Below are positions 27,023 to 36,063 of a stretch of 64,000 nt of DNA, one piece after another. Source of the stretch: Hyphomicrobiales bacterium. GTDB lineage: Bacteria > Pseudomonadota > Alphaproteobacteria > Rhizobiales > Rhizobiaceae. A model generated the notes under the pieces. It was not told the DNA's origin. It worked only from the letters and a program-made list of their open reading frames with translations, and made no database searches. The DNA lies in NCBI GenBank assembly GCA_021775415.1, contig JAJFHV010000021.1, forward strand, positions 62,001 to 126,000, written 5' to 3'. Numbering within the stretch: the first letter of the stretch is position 1; each line of letters begins with the position of its first letter. A program made the translations under genes and the position numbers.

Positions 27023-27401
27023 CTCAATTGATCGACGCAACACTTTAATCTTTTAGGAAAAGATGGAGTGTTGGAATGGATTACAGACGTCGGATATATT
27101 TTACAGCAGAACAGAAGTGCGAGATCTGGGATCGCTGGCAGCGCGGCGAGCCGATGAGTTCGATTGGGCGGTTGTTTGACCGGGGTTCCTCATCGATTTA
27201 TCCGCTGTTGTCGCGCACGGGTGGTATTCGTCCACCGGAGCGCAAGCGATCAAGACTGGCGCTGACACTGGTAGAGCGGGAAATGATCTCCAGAGGTCTG
27301 GCCATGTGTCATTCGCTGCGGGCACGAAGAACAGCTATATCGCCACCCTTGTTGAACGTCAGTAGACAGATTTAGCCAGTGTGTTGCGTCGACCGGTTGA
27401 G
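27023..27401 (+). mobile_element. internally deleted IS30-family element with both terminal repeats
   Basis: The left end CTCAATTGATCGACGCAACAC (27023-27043) and the right end at 27381-27401 are inverted copies agreeing at 17 of 21 positions by eye. Between them only about 340 bases remain, against about 1 kb for a complete IS30. They encode the transposase N-terminus and a scrap of the catalytic region in another frame. The element is therefore a non-autonomous, MITE-like deletion derivative. Confidence 0.78.
27076..27375 (+). pseudogene. IS30-family transposase remnant
   Basis: The first 75 residues match an IS30 transposase N-terminus: FTAEQKCEIWDRWQRGEPMSSIGRLFDRGSSSI is the HTH region and RKRSRLALTLVEREMISRGLA leads into the second HTH. 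The frame then runs into unrelated sequence. In the next frame NSYIATLVERQ appears at about 27332-27364, the usual start of the DDE catalytic core, followed by a stop. Most of the second HTH and the catalytic domain are lost, so the product cannot be an active transposase. Confidence 0.85.
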
Positions 27402-27441
27402 GTGACAACCCATAGCGGACATAAACCCATCTTAATATGAC

Positions 27442-27468
27442 GTCCGATTTGCCCCCGAAAGCGGACAT
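27442..27468. repeat. GTCCGC-type palindromic repeat (CCCCC loop)
   Basis: GTCCGATTT, then GCCCCCG, then AAAGCGGACAT: imperfect 9-bp arms around a C-rich loop. The same layout recurs at 45341 and 46281. It lies just beyond the IS30 remnant. Confidence 0.65.
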
Positions 27469-27492
27469 GGTTGTTTCCAGTCACCTCCTCCC

Positions 27493-29949
27493 CTAGGCCT
27501 TTGCGCGTTCGCCTTTCGGGTCATACATCGGTTTCAGGCTAGCTTCCGCCTTGACGCGGGTGCCCGCGACTTCGATCTCGTAAGTTGATGCGAGTACGTC
27601 TTCCGGCTTTTCGCCCTTGCACGGCACGTAGCCCATGCCAATTGCGGCACCTAATGTATGGCCGTAATTGCCGGAGGAAATATACGAGACAATCTCGCCA
27701 TCGCGGATCAACGGCTCATTGTGGTAGAGCAGGGGCTCGGGATCGCTAAGCTTGAACTGCACCATGCGGTTTTCCAACCCTTCTTCCTTTTTCTTCAGAA
27801 CCGCATCACGGCCGATGAATTCCGGCTTGTTGGTTTTAACCGCAAAGCCAAGGCCCGCCTCCAACACATGGTCCTCGGTGGTGATGTCATGACCAAAATG
27901 GCGGAATGCTTTTTCGATCCGGCAACTGTCCATCATGTGCATGCCGCAGAGCTTCAGATTGAAGTCCTGGCCCGCTTCTTCGAGCGTTTCAAACACATGG
28001 CCTGCCATGTCTGAGGAGATATAGATTTCCCAACCGAGTTCACCGACATAGGTGACCCGGTGAACGCGTGCCATTCCCATGCCGATATCTATTTGTTGTG
28101 ACGTGCCAAACGGATTTGCCTCGTTGGAAAAATCATTTGGACTTACCTTTTGCATGAGTTCACGGGCGCGGGGTCCCATTATGGCCAGAACGCCTTCGCC
28201 GGCGGTGACATCGGTAATCACGACATTTGCGTCACCGGCGTGACGGGTCATCCAGGCCTGGTCTGCAAGCCGCGTTGCCGCCGGGGTTACCACCAGATAG
28301 CAGGTTTCGCTTAAGCGTGTGACGGTGACATCTGCCTCAATGCCGCCGCGGCTGTTCAGGAACTGGGTATAGACAATTTTACCTGTGGGCACGGACAGGT
28401 CTGCACCGCAAATTTTATTCAGAACCACTTCGGCGTCCGGGCCTTCGACCCGGATTTTTCCGAACGAGGACATGTCATACATGCCGACATTTTCACGCAC
28501 GGCGCGGTGTTCGGCAGCGGAATTTTCAAACCAGTTCTGGCGTTTCCATGAATACTGGTACTCGCGTTCCTGGCCTTCATTGGCAAACCAGTTGGCGCGC
28601 TCCCATCCGGCAATCTCACCCATTACGCCACCGCGAGACTTCAGGTGCTCATGGAACGGCGTGCGGCGAACGCCACGGGCAGTTTCCTTTTGCCGATACG
28701 GAAAGTGGTCTGCGTAGAGCAGGCCAAGCGTCTCGGTGGAGCGCTCGTAGAGATAGGTCTTGTTGCCCTGGAACGGCTGCATGCGGGAGACGTCCACATC
28801 ACCAAGGTCAAAAGGTTTTTCACCGGTTTCCATCCATTCGGCCAGCGCCATTCCGGCACCCCCAGCCGATTGAATGCCAATTGAGTTGAAGCCTGCGGCG
28901 ACAAAGAAGTTTTTCAAATTGGGTGCTTCACCCAGATGGTATGCGTCATCGGGAGTGAAACTTTCGGGTCCGTTGAAAAAGGTATGGATGCCAGCCTCCT
29001 CCAGTTTCGGGAACCGGTTTACGGCCTTTTCCAGAATTGGTTCGAAGTGATCGAAATCTTCCTGCAGCTGATCGAAGCAGAAATCATCCGGGATGCCATT
29101 CATGCCCCATGGTTTTGCATTGGGTTCAAAGGCACCAAGCAGCATCTTGCCGGCATCTTCCTTGTAGTAGGCGCACTCATCCGGTACGCGCAGCACTGGC
29201 AGGCGCTGCAAATCCGGGATTGGTTCGGTAACGATGTAAAAATGCTCGCAAGCGTGGAGTGGGACGTTGACATTCACCATGCGGCCAACTTCATGAGCCC
29301 ACATGCCTCCGCAGTTGACGACATAATCAGCTTCGATAGTGCCCTGGTCATCTTCGCCATCGCGGCTCCAGTCAACGCCGCTAACTTTCCCATCTTTCGT
29401 GTGAATGGCTGTTACCTTGATGCCTTCCAGCACTTGAGCACCATGCTGACGCGCACCCTTGGCAAGTGCCAGGCCGATATTGGCGGGATCACCCTGACCA
29501 TCTTCAGGCAGATATACCGCACCCACCACGTCTTCAATATTGAGATAAGGGTAACGGTTTTGAGCTTCTTCTGGTGAAATTTCTTCCACCGCGACACCGA
29601 AGGCGCGCGCCATTGAAGCCTGCCGGTAGAGTTCTTCCTTGCGTTCTTCGGTTAATGCAGCCGAGATGGAGCCGCATTGACGCCAGCCGGTTGCAACGCC
29701 GGTTTCTTCCTCGAGATTGACGTAAAGATCTTTTGTGTAACGTGCCAGCTTGGTCATGTTTGCGCTCGCACGAAGCTGACCGATCAAGCCGGCCGCATGC
29801 CAGGTAGTACCGCATGTGAGCTGTTTACGTTCAAGCAACACAACGTCTTTCCAGCCCTGTTTGGCCAGATGATAGGCAACCGAGCAACCTACAACTCCGC
29901 CGCCGATGACGACTGCTCTTGCTTTTGATGGAACTTGCTTTTTGCTCAT
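27493..29949 (-). CDS. FAD-dependent dimethylglycine/sarcosine dehydrogenase-like protein with GcvT domain
   Basis: An 818-residue flavoprotein of the dimethylglycine/sarcosine dehydrogenase family. The N-terminal DAO domain has the FAD motif AVVIGGGVVGCSVAYHLAKQ at about 12-31, then CGTTWHAAG, the His-containing covalent-FAD region of this family. After about residue 430 a GcvT-type folate-binding domain follows (SGGVMGEIAGWERANWF variant start, YDMSSFGKIRVEG, LAIMGPRARELM, YVGELGWEIYI). Such enzymes oxidatively demethylate N-methyl groups and pass the one-carbon unit to tetrahydrofolate. The ATG at 29949 begins one base after the stop of the upstream aminotransferase. It is the last gene of the operon; substrate unknown. 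Confidence 0.92.
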   Translation of the reverse strand: MSKKQVPSKARAVVIGGGVVGCSVAYHLAKQGWKDVVLLERKQLTCGTTWHAAGLIGQLRASANMTKLARYTKDLYVNLEEETGVATGWRQCGSISAALTEERKEELYRQASMARAFGVAVEEISPEEAQNRYPYLNIEDVVGAVYLPEDGQGDPANIGLALAKGARQHGAQVLEGIKVTAIHTKDGKVSGVDWSRDGEDDQGTIEADYVVNCGGMWAHEVGRMVNVNVPLHACEHFYIVTEPIPDLQRLPVLRVPDECAYYKEDAGKMLLGAFEPNAKPWGMNGIPDDFCFDQLQEDFDHFEPILEKAVNRFPKLEEAGIHTFFNGPESFTPDDAYHLGEAPNLKNFFVAAGFNSIGIQSAGGAGMALAEWMETGEKPFDLGDVDVSRMQPFQGNKTYLYERSTETLGLLYADHFPYRQKETARGVRRTPFHEHLKSRGGVMGEIAGWERANWFANEGQEREYQYSWKRQNWFENSAAEHRAVRENVGMYDMSSFGKIRVEGPDAEVVLNKICGADLSVPTGKIVYTQFLNSRGGIEADVTVTRLSETCYLVVTPAATRLADQAWMTRHAGDANVVITDVTAGEGVLAIMGPRARELMQKVSPNDFSNEANPFGTSQQIDIGMGMARVHRVTYVGELGWEIYISSDMAGHVFETLEEAGQDFNLKLCGMHMMDSCRIEKAFRHFGHDITTEDHVLEAGLGFAVKTNKPEFIGRDAVLKKKEEGLENRMVQFKLSDPEPLLYHNEPLIRDGEIVSYISSGNYGHTLGAAIGMGYVPCKGEKPEDVLASTYEIEVAGTRVKAEASLKPMYDPKGERAKA

Positions 29950-29950
29950 T

Positions 29951-31138
29951 TTACGCGGTCTTTCTTTTGTCAGGATAGGTGGCGACAAACCGGCAGATGG
30001 TTTCTGCGGCCAATTTCAGTTTTTCTTCGGGTAGACACAGGCTGACGCGAATGTGCCCGGCAGTGGAGGGGCCAAAACTTTCACCCGGCATAACTGCGAT
30101 GTTTTCTTCATCCAGCAATGCCCATGCGAATTCGCGGCCATCGGGTGTCAGATCCCTAACATCCAGCATGATGTACAGGCTGCCGGAATCATTTGCAGGG
30201 CGAACGCAATTGGTTTCACGAATGGCTTCAAGAAAGACTTCACCGCGACGGTGGTAGGTTTTGGCGATTTCCTCAACGCCATAATCATTGTTCAATGCCT
30301 CAGCGGCGGCATGGCTGATGAAATCCGGAAGCCCGTAAGTTGTGTTGAGGTTCAGCTGGATGACATTTTCAACCATGTGTGCCGGTGCGGTGAGCCAGCC
30401 AATTCGCCAACCAGTCATCCCATGACTCTTGGACATGGAATTCACTACGAGCGTTCGCTCTTTCATGCCGGGAAGCGAGCGGGCAGAAATATGCCTGCCC
30501 TTTGACAGCGACCAATAAACTTCGTCCGAAATCAGCCAGAGATCATGTTTGATACAGGCCTTGGAAATTTCCTCCAGGGTCTGTTTGCTGTAGATCACGC
30601 AGGTCGGGTTGTTGGGAGAGTTGATCAACACCGCTTTTGTGTTGCTTTGTATCGCTGCCTCTATGTCTGACGCCTTTGGTTCGAAACCATTTTCAGCGAG
30701 GGCTGATACCAGTGTGAATTTCGCACCGGCGGAGCGCGCTGTTCCGGGAAACGTGACATAATGCGGGCTGACGATGATGATGTGATCACCCGGATCAAGC
30801 GTTGCCTGCATCGCCGCATACAGTGCTCCTTGACCACCTGTGAGTGCGATGACTTCGTCTGTCTTCGTCGCTACACCAGTTGCCCGGGTTGAAATCTTTG
30901 CCATCGCCGAAACGAGTTTGGGAATGCCTTGAATGTTGACATAGCCATGATGCCCGGCATCGAGTGCTGCTTTACAGGCCTCGACGGAAGGGGCAGGCGT
31001 TGGGAAATCATGGTCGCCAATTGCCAACATTATGATGTCCTGGCCTGCCTGCTGGCGTCTTACGCCTTCAGTGTAGACTTCCCAGCCTTCCATTGAGGAG
31101 GTGGATATCTGTTGAATGTGTGCGGATGCTTCTGGCAT
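29951..31138 (-). CDS. class I/II PLP aminotransferase
   Basis: A 395-residue fold-type I aminotransferase. Visible residues are N177 region SPNNPTC, D205 in LISDEVYW, K237 as the Schiff-base lysine in NSMSKSHGMTGWRIG, and Arg in GHIRVSLCLP near the C-terminus for the substrate carboxylate. It resembles aspartate/alanine-type aminotransferases (AspC/AlaA superfamily) and could act on glycine, alanine or a methylated amino acid. It sits between the cupin gene (3 bases upstream) and the FAD/GcvT gene (1 base downstream), so it belongs to the methyl-amine operon. Confidence 0.93.
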   Translation of the reverse strand: MPEASAHIQQISTSSMEGWEVYTEGVRRQQAGQDIIMLAIGDHDFPTPAPSVEACKAALDAGHHGYVNIQGIPKLVSAMAKISTRATGVATKTDEVIALTGGQGALYAAMQATLDPGDHIIIVSPHYVTFPGTARSAGAKFTLVSALAENGFEPKASDIEAAIQSNTKAVLINSPNNPTCVIYSKQTLEEISKACIKHDLWLISDEVYWSLSKGRHISARSLPGMKERTLVVNSMSKSHGMTGWRIGWLTAPAHMVENVIQLNLNTTYGLPDFISHAAAEALNNDYGVEEIAKTYHRRGEVFLEAIRETNCVRPANDSGSLYIMLDVRDLTPDGREFAWALLDEENIAVMPGESFGPSTAGHIRVSLCLPEEKLKLAAETICRFVATYPDKRKTA

Positions 31139-31141
31139 GGA

Positions 31142-31612
31142 TCAGTCTTTTGGATGCTCGGGTACGGGGCCGATTGGTATGATGTCGTATTTTGCGTTTA
31201 AAGCTTCCATTTTTTGGGTGTTTTCGAAGTCTTTCGGTTCCATTTCGCCCAGTTCAGCAAGGAATTCATCAAAGCCGGAAGGTTGGAAGATCATGAGCAT
31301 TCGGGCCGGTTTGCCATCTGTAACGCGGCACGCATGAGGAACCCCGGGAGGAACATGCAGGGTGGTGCCCGGTGTTGCTACAATCCATTCATTGTCGATA
31401 TAGAAATCCAGCGCTCCTTCGAGAATATAGAACGTCTCGGCGTGATGGTCATGGCGATGCAAACCCAGCGCGAAGGTAGATTTCAAATTGTCCTCCATCA
31501 ATGTGAAGGCGCCATCGCTGTCTTTCGCTGAAACCTTTACAAAGGTGTGGTCGTTCTCCCAATCGTAGTTGGTGCCTTCACCCGGCGGTAAGTGGGCGTA
31601 ACTTTTGCTCAT
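31142..31612 (-). CDS. cupin-domain protein
   Basis: A 156-residue single-domain cupin. Motif 1 is GLHRHDHHAETFYILEG (H52, H54 and E59 as metal ligands) and motif 2 is TLHVPPGVPHACRV (H93). It is therefore a complete metal-binding site and could be an isomerase, dioxygenase or epimerase. The C-terminal 40 residues form an acidic extension. Its ATG overlaps the stop of the upstream PNPOx-like gene by four bases, indicating translational coupling. A catalytic role in the operon pathway is likely but not specified by sequence. Confidence 0.88.
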   Translation of the reverse strand: MSKSYAHLPPGEGTNYDWENDHTFVKVSAKDSDGAFTLMEDNLKSTFALGLHRHDHHAETFYILEGALDFYIDNEWIVATPGTTLHVPPGVPHACRVTDGKPARMLMIFQPSGFDEFLAELGEMEPKDFENTQKMEALNAKYDIIPIGPVPEHPKD

Positions 31613-32067
31613 TGTTTCATCTCCGCAATTTTAGTTTGCCAGGTGTTTCGCAGTTCGGCTTCTGTTGCCCCGGTTTCATAAGCCGGGCTTTGCAACGGTT
31701 TGACCTGATCTACCGGGATTTTGACAATCACATTGAACAGTTCGCACAGATCACCCCACAAGGGTGTGAATTGGGGTAGCAAAGCTTCAAATCCGGCACT
31801 GCCTTTTTCAACTATTTCTGCCTTGCCTCGAATGCGTGTCCCTTTACGCGACAGGACATCGACGAAATTCACCTCGACTTCTGCCTGATGGGCAATGTTG
31901 GCAATGGTGTTGGGTGAGCGCATTTCGCCGAAGGCAATTGTCTCTTCATCAAGAACAACAAATGTGCCTTTTGGGGAGACATTGGGTGTGCCATCCGGCG
32001 CAACCGTTGCAATGAATCCCAGTCGCCAGGTTTCTATCGTATCGGTGGATTGAGCAGGCAATTTCAT
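31609..32067 (-). CDS. pyridoxamine 5'-phosphate oxidase-like flavin-binding protein
   Basis: A 152-residue split-barrel protein of the PNPOx-like family. LGFIATVAPDGTPNVSPKGTF opens the barrel, followed by IAFGEMRSPNTIANI and VEVNFVDVLSRKGTRIRGKAEI, the regions that bind FMN in relatives. It is shorter than true PdxH. Family members are flavin or F420 oxidoreductases or FMN-binding proteins. It overlaps its neighbours on both sides by four bases, firmly inside the operon, so a redox step or cofactor supply for the FAD enzymes is a reasonable guess. Confidence 0.85.
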   Translation of the reverse strand: MKLPAQSTDTIETWRLGFIATVAPDGTPNVSPKGTFVVLDEETIAFGEMRSPNTIANIAHQAEVEVNFVDVLSRKGTRIRGKAEIVEKGSAGFEALLPQFTPLWGDLCELFNVIVKIPVDQVKPLQSPAYETGATEAELRNTWQTKIAEMKQ

Positions 32068-32939
32068 GCGTCCAGCCTTTTTCTGATTTCTGCGATATGT
32101 GCTGGTCCAACTTCACAACATCCGCCAACGATCGAGGCACCGGATTGCGTCCACGACATCGCGAAGTCGGCATATTTGTCGGGATCAAGATCCGTGCGTG
32201 CGGTCAGGACATCAACGGTCGCCGCCCGGCCAAACTCAGGCGAGATGTGGGTAAAGCCATTGGCGTAGGCACCAACCGGAATGCCGTTGTTCGCCAATAC
32301 AGGTATGGCTTGGCTTACCGCTTCGGGAATGGAGCAGTTGATTAACACCGCTGCGGGTTTGAATTCAGCAAGTAAGGGCAATATGTCGGCAAGATTTTCA
32401 CCAGAGCGTAGTTTGGTGCCATCTTCATCGGAAACGGAAAGCCCCAGCCAGACCGGCTTGCCTGCAACTCCTGCGCCCATTAAAACGCCGCGTGCCTGTT
32501 CCACACTGGACATGGTTTCACCGATAAACAGATCAACCATCCCTGCCTGAATGCGAACAATTTCCGCATAAAGTTCCGCTGCATTTTCTGCAGTGGGTGC
32601 AAGATCTGGTCGGTACGACCAGCCAATCGGGCCGAGTGAACCGGCCACTTGTCCATGGCCATTGGCATCTCGCGCATCACAGGCGATCTTGCAGGCCAGT
32701 TGATGCAGTTCCGCGAAACGGTTGTCTGCATCATTCAAAACCAGTCGGTCGTGTTGTACCGAGTAGGTGTTTGTCGTTGCGATATCAGCACCAGCGGCAA
32801 AATAGTCGTCGTGGATACCACGCACTGCTTCCGGGTGATCGATCATCACCTGCGCAGACCAAATGGGCGTGGGCTTTGCCTTGGTGCGCGCCAGCAATTC
32901 CTGGCCCATGCCACCATCAAGAAGTGTTACTTCACTCAT
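32064..32939 (-). CDS. homocysteine S-methyltransferase family protein
   Basis: A 291-residue homocysteine-binding (S-methyltransferase) barrel protein related to MmuM and betaine-homocysteine methyltransferase. The three zinc ligands are visible: C202 (LINCSIPE), C274 and C275 (VGGCCEVGP). The N-terminal LLDGGMGQELL and TTNTYS motifs are typical. It transfers a methyl group from a methyl donor (betaine, S-methylmethionine, or another onium compound) to homocysteine or a thiol. It overlaps both neighbours by four bases between the two FAD/GcvT-type genes, suggesting it removes the first methyl group of the same substrate (inference). Confidence 0.92.
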   Translation of the reverse strand: MSEVTLLDGGMGQELLARTKAKPTPIWSAQVMIDHPEAVRGIHDDYFAAGADIATTNTYSVQHDRLVLNDADNRFAELHQLACKIACDARDANGHGQVAGSLGPIGWSYRPDLAPTAENAAELYAEIVRIQAGMVDLFIGETMSSVEQARGVLMGAGVAGKPVWLGLSVSDEDGTKLRSGENLADILPLLAEFKPAAVLINCSIPEAVSQAIPVLANNGIPVGAYANGFTHISPEFGRAATVDVLTARTDLDPDKYADFAMSWTQSGASIVGGCCEVGPAHIAEIRKRLDA

Positions 32940-35401
32940 GCACGCAATCTCTCATTGGCTGGATCCCAAAGCGGTTGATCTTCCTGAACAGTTGCCTTGA
33001 AGCGCTCGCCGTAGATCTCGACTTCAATTTCAGTGCTGGGTTCAGTCAGGTCTTTACGAAGCATTCCCAGTGCGATCGATTTTTCGATCCGGTGACCCCA
33101 GCCGCCAGAGGTTGTTTCACCGACGACTTCACCATTGTGCCAAAGGGTAGACATATAGGGTGCATCACACTCACCTGCATCAATGATCAGGGTAACAAAC
33201 TGTTTGGCCACACCCTGCTGTTTCTGGCTCATGATCGCCGCCTTGCCGGGGAACTCCTGTGGTTTGTCGAGTTTGACAAAACGTTCAAGACCGCCCTCAA
33301 GAATGGTGTAATCGGTTGAGAGGTCACCTTTCCAGGCCCGGTAACCTTTCTCAAGCCGCAGTGAATTCAATGCATACATGCCGAACGGTTTTAGACCATG
33401 TTTTTCGCCTGCCACCATCACATCGGCATAGACCTTGGCGGTGTCCGCGGTCTGAGTGTGAATCTCCCAGCCCAGTTCACCGGCAAAGGAAACGCGGGCA
33501 AGTTGCACATGGGTTCCGTTTATGGTGGCTGTCTGATGGGTCAACCAGCCAAGGGTGAGGTCTGCGTCGGATATTTCCGAGAGAATTTCGCCGGTCTTTG
33601 GACCGGAGAAAATCTGACAGCTGAACTCCTTGGTTACATTGGTCAATTCGAACTTTGCATCCGGTCCAGCGTGCTTTTGTAGTAATTCAAAGTCATGCCA
33701 CTCGGCGCCACCAGCGGTAATCATGAAGAAGAAATCTTCATCAATACGCATGGCTGACATTTCAGTGACGATGCGTCCCTTGTCATCGGACACATAGATC
33801 AAACCCATGCGCCCGACTTTTGGAATGCCGCCGGTGCAAAGACCGCGCAGAAATTCTGCAGCTCCTTCACCCTTCAGGCGATAACGCGAGAAGCCCGGGA
33901 GATCGAGAATACCTGCTGCATCCCGCACGGCGAGACACTCTTCCCTGATGCGCTGGAACCATGGTCCCTCGCGGTTCCAGGTTTGTGTCGCTTCTTCGGA
34001 GGTGTCGTCGCCTTCCCTGGCAAACCAGTTGGCGCGTTCCCAGCCATTGTAAGCACCCATCTGACCGCCCATTTCGACGATTTTGTCATGCAGGGGCGAT
34101 AGTTTCTTGTTTCGTCCTGCTTGCCACTCGTGGTGTGGGAAGTGCATCGCATATTCGTGGCCATAGACTTCCTGGCCCTTTTGGACACAGTAATCATGGT
34201 CAGTGTAATCGGTGTAGCGGCGCGGGTCGCAGGACCACATGTCCCATTCGGTTGCGCCTTCGGTTATCCATTCGGCGAGCACCTTGCCGGCACCACCACC
34301 CTGGGCAATGCCAAAGGTGAATACACAGGCTTCAAAAGCGTTTGGCACGCCGGGCATGGGACCAACCAGCGGGTTACCGTCCGGAGCGTAGGGGATGGGT
34401 CCGTTGATAACTTTGGAAATGCCTGCTTCACCAAGCAACGGCACGCGCGCCATTGCGTCTTCGATATACCACTCAATGCGTTCCAGATCGTCCTGATAAA
34501 GCTGGAAGGAGAAGTCTTCCGGCAACGGGTCATCCGGTGTCGCCCAGTGGGCCTTGCACGGGTTTTCATAGGGGCCAAGGTTAAGTCCGTAGGTTTCCTG
34601 GCGCAGATAGTAGGATGAATCCACATCGCGCAGCAGCGGCAGTTTCTTGCCGTCATGTTCGCTGGACCATTTTTCCAGTTCCGCGATTGGCTCGGAAATC
34701 AGATATTGGTGGCTCTGAACCATCATTGGTACGGTACGGCCGCCATAGGGTTTGAACCACTCGCCAACACGTTGGGCATAATATCCAGCAGCGTTGACCA
34801 CATATTCGCAACGGATGTCGCCCTTCTCGGTGTGGACAATCCACTCACCATTTTCGCGCGAAACACCCGTTGCGGGGCAGAAGCGGATTATTTTGGCACC
34901 CATGTCACGAGCGCCTTTTGCAAGGGCTTGCGTTACTTGGGCCGGATCAATGTCGCCATCATTGGGGTCATAGAGGCCGCCGGTAAGGTCGTGCGTTTCC
35001 AGGTAAGGGTAGCGGTCTTTAAGGTCTGACACCTGGCACATTTCCATGCCGATGCCCTGATACTTGCCCATGCCACAGGCGCGCTCAAATTCCTGCATGC
35101 GTTCCTTGGAATGGGCAAGACGCAGCGACCCGGTTACGTGGTAGTTCATCGGATAATCGACTTCTTCACCCAGCTTGGAATAAAGCTCAGTCGAGTAGCG
35201 CTGCATATTCATGATCGACCAGGATGCGGAGAAGGTCGGCACATTGCCTGCAGCATGCCAGGTTGAACCGGCGGTCAGTTCGTTCTTTTCCAGAAGCACG
35301 CAGTCGGTCCAGCCAGCCTTCGCCAAATGGTAGAGAGAGGATGCACCAACGGCACCTCCGCCGATGATCACTACGCGTGCGGTTGATGGAATGTCAGCCA
35401 T
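32936..35401 (-). CDS. FAD-dependent dimethylglycine/sarcosine dehydrogenase-like protein with GcvT domain (first copy in operon)
   Basis: An 821-residue paralogue of the protein at 27493-29949. The FAD motif RVVIIGGGAVGASSLYHLAK lies near the N-terminus, SGS/AGSTWHAAGN at about 45-52 is the covalent-flavin region, and a GcvT domain covers roughly residues 430-820 (LDLPGFSRYRLKG, SFAGELGWEIHT, YALNSLRLEKGYRAWKGDLS). The ATG at 35401 has GGAG nine bases upstream; another ATG two codons earlier is too close to it. It is the first structural gene after the XRE-cupin regulator, 20 bases away. Two different FAD/GcvT enzymes in one operon suggest successive demethylations. Confidence 0.92.
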   Translation of the reverse strand: MADIPSTARVVIIGGGAVGASSLYHLAKAGWTDCVLLEKNELTAGSTWHAAGNVPTFSASWSIMNMQRYSTELYSKLGEEVDYPMNYHVTGSLRLAHSKERMQEFERACGMGKYQGIGMEMCQVSDLKDRYPYLETHDLTGGLYDPNDGDIDPAQVTQALAKGARDMGAKIIRFCPATGVSRENGEWIVHTEKGDIRCEYVVNAAGYYAQRVGEWFKPYGGRTVPMMVQSHQYLISEPIAELEKWSSEHDGKKLPLLRDVDSSYYLRQETYGLNLGPYENPCKAHWATPDDPLPEDFSFQLYQDDLERIEWYIEDAMARVPLLGEAGISKVINGPIPYAPDGNPLVGPMPGVPNAFEACVFTFGIAQGGGAGKVLAEWITEGATEWDMWSCDPRRYTDYTDHDYCVQKGQEVYGHEYAMHFPHHEWQAGRNKKLSPLHDKIVEMGGQMGAYNGWERANWFAREGDDTSEEATQTWNREGPWFQRIREECLAVRDAAGILDLPGFSRYRLKGEGAAEFLRGLCTGGIPKVGRMGLIYVSDDKGRIVTEMSAMRIDEDFFFMITAGGAEWHDFELLQKHAGPDAKFELTNVTKEFSCQIFSGPKTGEILSEISDADLTLGWLTHQTATINGTHVQLARVSFAGELGWEIHTQTADTAKVYADVMVAGEKHGLKPFGMYALNSLRLEKGYRAWKGDLSTDYTILEGGLERFVKLDKPQEFPGKAAIMSQKQQGVAKQFVTLIIDAGECDAPYMSTLWHNGEVVGETTSGGWGHRIEKSIALGMLRKDLTEPSTEIEVEIYGERFKATVQEDQPLWDPANERLRA

Positions 35402-35421
35402 ATTCATATTCTCCAGATAAG

Positions 35422-36015
35422 TCAGTAGACCGGGGGTGAAATCACCCAGATCACGATTGCGGGTACGGACTGGCGATTGCGCCAGCGATGGGTTTCATGG
35501 GCAAAACGGAAGCTGTCGCCTTCATGGAGGGTGTGCCATTTACCGGCAATTTCAAGTTCAAAGGTCCCGGACACGACGTAGCCCGACTCCTCCGTGTCAC
35601 GCAGCAGCGGTTCTTCGAGTGCTGCTCCCGGTGCGAATTCGCTGCGGACTATTTCAAACGAGCCGCCAAGGTCCGGTGAAAGCAGTTCTTCGATCAGCCG
35701 CCCTTCGGAACTTCCAAGGGTGCGGCGCTCACCGGCTCGCACGATGTGACGGGCTTCGTCGGAATTGCCGGAATTTTCACCGAAGAAAAAGCTGATTGGA
35801 ACATCAAAAATTTTGGCGATGTTTCGAAGATCATTAATCGAGGGTTCGGATAGGCCGCGCTCAATCTGGCTGACAAAGCCGACGGAGCGATCAAGGCTCT
35901 CCGCGAAATCCACCAAGGTCATTGAGCGGCTGCGGCGCAAGGCCCGGATATCGTTGCCAACTCCGCTGCCATGGTCCTGTACGGACTGTATGCTCGCTGT
36001 TGCAACAATGCCCAT
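35422..36015 (-). CDS. XRE-family regulator with C-terminal cupin sensor
   Basis: A 197-residue regulator: an XRE HTH at about residues 20-78 (IRALRRSRSMTLVDFAESLDRSVGFVSQIERGLSEPSI) and a cupin_2 sensor domain at about 120-195 (SGYVVSGTFELEIAGKWHTLHEGDSFRF). This architecture controls many amine and amino-acid catabolic genes (PuuR-like group). It lies 20 bases upstream of the six-gene methyl-amine operon on the same strand, and two TTTCATGAAA palindromes lie 48-75 bases before its start. It therefore probably regulates itself and the operon in response to the substrate. Confidence 0.93.
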   Translation of the reverse strand: MGIVATASIQSVQDHGSGVGNDIRALRRSRSMTLVDFAESLDRSVGFVSQIERGLSEPSINDLRNIAKIFDVPISFFFGENSGNSDEARHIVRAGERRTLGSSEGRLIEELLSPDLGGSFEIVRSEFAPGAALEEPLLRDTEESGYVVSGTFELEIAGKWHTLHEGDSFRFAHETHRWRNRQSVPAIVIWVISPPVY

Positions 36016-36063
36016 GAAATGTCCCCGTTGAACGACGCGCCAGTAGTTGGCGTATCACGATAA

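Larger units (their letters stand above)
27001..27422. repeat. palindromic repeat apparently split by the IS30 remnant
   Basis: ATGTCCG at 27001-27007 and CGGACAT at 27416-27422 are the two arms of the GTCCGC-type palindrome found elsewhere in the window, here separated by the IS30-derived element. The simplest reading is that the element inserted into a pre-existing repeat copy. Confidence 0.45.
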
